Source of the DNA: Diphasiastrum complanatum
Lineage: Eukaryota; Streptophyta; Lycopodiopsida; Lycopodiales; Lycopodiaceae
NCBI GenBank assembly: GCA_029204225.1
Contig: CM055102.1
Coordinates: 15,622,229 to 15,686,228, forward strand
Length of the DNA: 64,000 nucleotides
Reading direction: 5' to 3'
The notes beneath the pieces were generated by a model. The model was not told where the DNA came from. It was given only the letters and a program-made list of their open reading frames with translations, and searched no databases. Both the position numbers and the translations under genes were made by a program. Below are positions 59,670 to 64,000 of this stretch, piece by piece; position 1 is the stretch's first letter; every line of letters starts with the position of its first letter.

Positions 59670-60961
59670 TCCTCTCTCAGGCCGCCAGCAATGGTGCCCT
59701 AGCTGAGCGATGCTGCAGATTGCTGGCCCTGCTGCTACGATGCTGCAGATTGGTCCTGGCCCTGCCTGTTGTCAGCAGATTGCCCGTACAGTCTGGTGCG
59801 CTGCTGCAGGCCCTGTGGCCCTGCATTCTGCCTTTCCAATGATCCTTCCATCATCACTAGTCGCTGTGTTGAACTGCTATGATTTTGGATGAAAACCTCC
59901 AGTACGTTAGCAAAGGTTTGGATACAGCTTGGCGTACCAAGAAAGACGTTAATATCGTCTTACTCTTCACTACGCCTATGTGAGATGTGCTACGACGCCG
60001 ATCTAAACTAAGAGATACTAAGATCCAGACGAAGATCTTACGTACAAGTTGTGGAATGGAAAAACGGCCCTTCATGAAGCGAAAGGATACAGCAGACACA
60101 TGAATCACAGAGATGGTAACATTCATTTTGTTGAGACCAAGCAAAAAACTATTATTGAGAGTGTAGCTTCGATTGAGTTAGAGTAGAGTTTACAGTTCTA
60201 CATGTAAATGGTCTCCGTACCATATAATCCTGGACTAAAACTCTCTTGTTTTTTTTGCAAAACTATTTAAGAAGTTAAGAACCAACCAAAACACCAAAAA
60301 CAAAAATAGATGCCAGGTCCATTCCTATACTTTGCCGGCTTTCCTGAATACTGAAATTAGGGTTCTATTGTCCATCAAAATTAATTTGGACATATAATCA
60401 GTTTTTTTGCAATTTTCACAAGCTTTTAGACATTGTCGTTGGCATGTATAGTGTGATATAGGTCATGATTCAAGAATCATGGATGCTGGTCACGTTGGCC
60501 TTTCGTCACTTTCACTAGAAACTAGGGATGCAATCTCATCAATTTTTCGACAATTTCACGGGAAACTATATATGCAATTTCATTGGCTTTCTGGTGTAGG
60601 GTTTAGGATGCCAGTTTCATTGGCAACTTCATTGGCTTCCTAGTTTTAAGGACTTTTACTCTTAGGGGCTTGCCCCACTTTATCCGTTTGCCAAATTTGA
60701 TATTAGTTGCCCCACTTTTCCAGTTCACAATATGTAGCAAAAAACGGGCATGTATAGTGCATAGCACTGGCCAAAAATAGGGCTTGTACAATACACAGTA
60801 TCAGGCCATTTTTTGGGACATGAAAAAATTACTTCTAAATCCCCCCCAAAAAACCCGGCATTTTGAACTTCATATTGCAAAAGAAAAAAAAAGTGCATTC
60901 CGGACTTATCAATATTTACATTCATAGCCAACTGACATGCTGCATAGTTCCATCAAGTGTA

Positions 60962-61042
60962 CTGATGACATGACACCAATGTTCTATTTTGATACAGCGC
61001 CCCTTCAGATGAGACAAATTTTGCAAGCTGGGATTTATCACC
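60962..61042 (+). repeat. 81-bp direct duplication, left copy
   Basis: Begins CTGATGACATGACACCAATG and matches 61,783-61,863 at 80 of 81 positions. It stays open on the plus strand (DDMTPMFYFDTAPLQMRQIL). Confidence 0.95.
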
Positions 61043-61600
61043 AGGGTGCCCTGCGCAGGGTCAATCATGGCATTCATGAAGTATCTTACGACAAAGATCC
61101 TTCACGTCTGGCACGAAACTCTACTATTTCTCAGTAACATACCATCCTTCACGGTGTATGTAAGATATGTACTGGTGTGTGCCTCTACGGAAGCGACAAC
61201 CTCGACTGACTCTTCTGTTTGGTCGACTACCTTGCGTGCATTAGGCCACACACGTTGACAATGCGGGTCCTTTTCTTGAACCTTCTTAATCTCCTCCATG
61301 AGACCACTGTCAACCATAGTAAAGCTCATCTGATGCAGTATACGAGATAGTGCATCAGCGACCACATTTTCCTTCCCTCTTCGGAAGCGAGTGCGGATGG
61401 ACTTCTCCAGCTCACTTGCTGGGTCACATCTAGGCTGTAATGAAAATGCATGTGCACTAGGGGATGCAAAAGTAAATGAAGCTTCTTGTGGTTTATTAGT
61501 GAGTGTGCTTATTTGATTATTATCAACATAAGAATCAAAACTGGAATCAACATTCACATAACACAACCAGAAATACTGAATCTCGATTCTCTATGTTTGC
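61043..61600 (-). pseudogene. Ty3/gypsy RNase H tail and integrase start, minus strand
   Basis: Minus-strand frame 61,102-61,566 (154 codons) contains RRGKENVVADALSRILHQMS, the classic RNase H-terminal signature, then EKDPHCQRVWPNARKVVDQT and YTVKDGMLLRNSRV. Continuing left in another frame are VPDVKDLCRKILHECHD and PCAGHP, the start of the integrase zinc domain, cut off exactly at the 81-bp duplication. It is a fragment, not a compl­ete element. Confidence 0.85.
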
Positions 61601-61782
61601 ATACAGGTAACAAGAGGACCCTCAACAGATGGTCTCTCCCCCTTTAAGACATGAGACATATCCTCATGCCCAAACTTATACACGTGACTTAAAATCTATA
61701 GCGGGCTGCTTACTTGCATGCCACCGCTTACCAAGTACAATATCAAACTTAGCTAGTTTAGTAATTTCAAAATCTAACTTAG

Positions 61783-61863
61783 CTGATGACATGACACCAA
61801 TGTTCTATTTTGATACAGCGCCCCTTCAGATGAGACAAATTCTGCAAGCTGGGATTTATCACC
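61783..61863 (+). repeat. 81-bp direct duplication, right copy
   Basis: Second copy, one base different from 60,962-61,042. It lies about 140 bp upstream of the first recognised exon of the leucine-zipper gene. Confidence 0.95.
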
Positions 61864-62000
61864 TCATTCACTATCTCGATTATCAGAGGTTAGTGATATT
61901 TATGGTTCTTTTCTTGCAAATGCCTGGGCCCTGTAGTGGTGATTTTTCAAGTACCTGCTTCCTTTGGTCATGGAAACTATATTTGGTCTTGACTGCGCAG

Positions 62001-62084
62001 GAGTGGAAACAGAAACTCAGAAACAAGAATTTTGAGGAGAGAAGTCATGCTTTGCATCGTCGACGAGCAGCGCTTGAGCAGGAT
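62001..62084 (+). CDS. Leucine-zipper gene, exon (28 codons)
   Basis: Acceptor CTGCGCAG, donor GTAAGT. Encodes EWKQKLRNKNFEERSHALHR and RRAALEQD, a basic coiled-coil start. The frame is also open upstream to 61,629, but that stretch includes the duplicated 81-bp block and is probably not coding. Confidence 0.65.
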
Positions 62085-64000
62085 GTAAGTACCATCCTTA
62101 AGTATGAATGCATAGGAAAGTTACATTTGTAGAGGAGTTTGATGGGGCTATGGGTTGTGTTGACGTCATTCCCACATTTAGATATTTGTATTCATTATGT
62201 TGCTTCTAGTCTCTGTCCAGTAGTTGCTAGCCACTCCTGACCTAGATGGCTCTTTCTCTAGTCTTGGAATAAGATCCATTTTTTCATAACGTTTGATTGA
62301 GAAAGTATTCACGAACATTCTAGTTGCAGGATTGACTTGATTTAATCCATGAACATGCCAGACTGCTCTATTGTATTGGTGCTGGTTTATGATCTGCGTC
62401 CATACTGCAGGTTGCAGAGCTGCGGTTACGGCTAGAGAATGAGAAAGCAGTACGAGATACTCTGCAACGGGCATCTGAGCCACCATCAAGTGCTCTCTCT
62501 CCTCTCCATCACCATGTCAATCCGCAGGTACTTGACATGTTAATGGTTATATTTCTTAGAAATGCATTCCTGTAACATATTAATAGGACTTTAATTTGAT
62601 AATCTCTTGAATGCTCAACTAAAATGATTTTTGGTGGAATGCATCATATATACGTGGCAACCAGAAATGAGTTGTGTCATCCCCGTTGCAAAAGCCATTG
62701 CAGTAAAATATCTGAATGCTCAAACGTTTATATGCAGTATATTGACGATCATTTTGTAGAATAGAGACAATATATATCCACCCAATGGCTGTCTATACTC
62801 ATCTCTTTGAAAGACAGGCTCTTTTGCCTCTTTTGATGCCAGAAGCTGATCATGGTACTCCAAAATCCCTGTTTTCTATTAGCTTCCGTGTGTCAATTAT
62901 CAATAGATAATAGCACCAGTGAACTCTACAAACATTTCTAAATTGTGCTCATTATGGAATTACTTTTTGTGATATCAGTGCCGTGCAGCAATCTGGAAGC
63001 CTCACTACACGACAACCTATTGGACTGCCTTAAAGGACAGTTGTCATTAACCTGTGGCTTAGTACGAAGAGTCTATTTAGTACGTTAAATAGCATTAGGA
63101 TCATTTTTTGCATCTGCAAGAGTTTTGTCTTCTGTCCCTATGGTAGAACTGAGCTCTTAAGAGTGTTAAGTCTGGTAGACTTGTTGCTGTTTGTATTGCA
63201 GATGTCTATGTTGTATTGTCTGAACAAAGTTGCCACCTAGACCACACAAAACACCTGGCTTGATAAAATAAATATGGCCTGTATGATATTCCATACATGT
63301 GGAACTTTGGTTACTGTCAAGTTTGGTATTACATTATGAAACACACAAGAATTCAAAAAAACTACTCTGTATTACATGAAGAAATACCATGTTACAAAAG
63401 TTTAATGAGTACCCTCCAATAGTTGATTAACGAAGATCAAACTTGAAAGGTTATTCGTATATGGTAATTAGCATTATCAAATACAGGGTGTTTAAACTCA
63501 GCATAGTGTTGCAGCGGATTGCGATTCGCTGCAACAGTGGTCCATACAACAGAATGCTGTCCGGATCGCTATATATATATTTTTAAAACTGTTTTTGTAA
63601 AAACAAAAATACCACGGAATACACTAAAAGAAGTCCTAAATAGCAGCAGAAATCTTGGACAATAATACACATTTGCTTTTTGGAAATAAATCCAACGAAC
63701 AAAAAATTAGTGCACCTGTAGGTGGATTTGCTGGATTTCCTATTGAGCTTGTGCTTATTGCTGGAAGTGTGTGCTATAGTGAGCAGGTTGTTTGGAATGC
63801 AAACACATTCCAAAGATTACAAGAGAATGTTGCATTGCATATTGTCTACAATGCTGTTTTTTGCAGGCAACGGAGCTCGTCACAGAAATAGCAACCTTGG
63901 AAGGAGAAGTTGTGCGACTAGAACAGCATGTCCTTTTTCTCTACAGGAAAGTCTTTGACCAACGCAGCAGTAAAATTGACTTACCAAATCATCCGAATAC
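62001..64000 (+). CDS. Leucine-zipper (MIP1-type) / probable DUF547 protein, 5' part, runs off window
   Basis: Three plus-strand exons in phase 0: 62001-62084, 62411-62527 and 63867 onward, with AG acceptors and, for the first two, GTAAGT and GTACTT donors. They encode EWKQKLRNKNFEERSHALHR, ALEQD, then VAELRLRLENEKAVRDTLQR, a Ser/Pro-rich spacer, and ATELVTEIATLEGEVVRLEQ with HVLFLYRKVFDQRS. This is the pattern of the N-terminal leucine zipper of plant ternary-complex-factor MIP1-like proteins, which usually carry DUF547 further on. The coiled coil should mediate protein pairing; the C-terminal half is beyond the edge. The start codon and upstream exon were not found, and a small exon between 62,528 and 63,866 is possible. 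Confidence 0.65.
62411..62527 (+). CDS. Leucine-zipper gene, exon (39 codons)
   Basis: Acceptor CATACTGCAG, donor GTACTT. Encodes VAELRLRLENEKAVRDTLQR, then a Ser/Pro/His spacer ending HHHVNPQ. Confidence 0.7.
62528..63866 (+). other. Intron of the leucine-zipper gene
   Basis: Starts GTACTT and ends TTTTTTGCAG. No exon recognised within it, but a very short one could be missed. Confidence 0.5.
63867..64000 (+). CDS. Leucine-zipper gene, exon cut by window edge
   Basis: After a TTTTTTGCAG acceptor it encodes ATELVTEIATLEGEVVRLEQ and HVLFLYRKVFDQRSSKIDLP and continues past 64,000. This glutamate/leucine heptad segment (E-I-x-x-L-E-x-E-V-x-x-L-E) is the best conserved part of the family. Confidence 0.75.

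Noticed and set aside
61629-62132. Single long coding exon continuing into the leucine-zipper exon
   Set aside because: The frame is open but includes the duplicated 81-bp block and TE-like text; a clear CTGCGCAG acceptor precedes 62,001, so the upstream part is more likely intron.

Overview
This looks like nuclear DNA of a land plant with a large, repeat-rich genome. The evidence is a spliced plant-type Ariadne (RBR) ubiquitin ligase gene with GT-AG introns, the start of a plant-specific leucine-zipper/DUF547-type gene, many Ty1/copia and Ty3/gypsy fragments with plant-type primer sites (initiator-tRNA-Met and Asp-type), and very long GA/CT microsatellites. I cannot name the species. The long introns and old, nested retroelements would suit a fern or gymnosperm, but that is a guess.

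Layout. 1-2.06 kb: decayed Ty3/gypsy RT, RNase H and integrase. 2.6-3.85 kb: an unrecognised, stop-riddled coding relic. 4.1-10.6 kb: AT-rich intergenic DNA with small repeats. 10.6-20.5 kb, minus strand: an Ariadne-type E3 ligase gene that I assembled as seven exons (653 codons, phases consistent), including a 33-nt microexon; its introns carry a copia gag relic, a gypsy integrase relic and a GC-rich foldback. 20.54-21.4 kb: its probable promoter side, with a CT/GA tract and a roughly 150-bp module repeated about three times. 21.4-25.4 kb: intergenic.

25.4-51.9 kb is a nested retroelement cluster. A minus-strand Asp-PBS (Athila/Tat-like) gypsy element (LTR-like copies near 25.45 and 39.87 kb, gag and protease at 35.7-38.5 kb) is interrupted by a minus-strand copia element (26.1-29.4 kb) and by a complete plus-strand copia insertion (29,712-35,740) with 650-bp LTRs and a perfect ACAAT target duplication. 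In that complete copy nearly the whole reverse transcriptase is replaced by about 1 kb of unrelated sequence. A diverged copy of that module sits on the opposite strand at 40.17-40.87 kb in a second, rearranged element. A related piece with real RT sequence is at 48.9-49.7 kb, and LTR relics of the family are at 46.65 and 51.45 kb. A gypsy integrase and a gag-like relic lie at 43-45.8 kb.

53.9-64 kb: a G-box-rich, GC-richer stretch and a pyrimidine-rich leader-like segment (54.7-54.95 kb), then mostly non-coding DNA, an 81-bp duplication flanking a gypsy fragment (60.96-61.86 kb), and three exons of a plus-strand leucine-zipper (MIP1-type) gene running off the right edge.

The main novelty candidate is the copia family with its RT exchanged for a shared foreign module. 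Retroelement coordinates outside the complete element are approximate.
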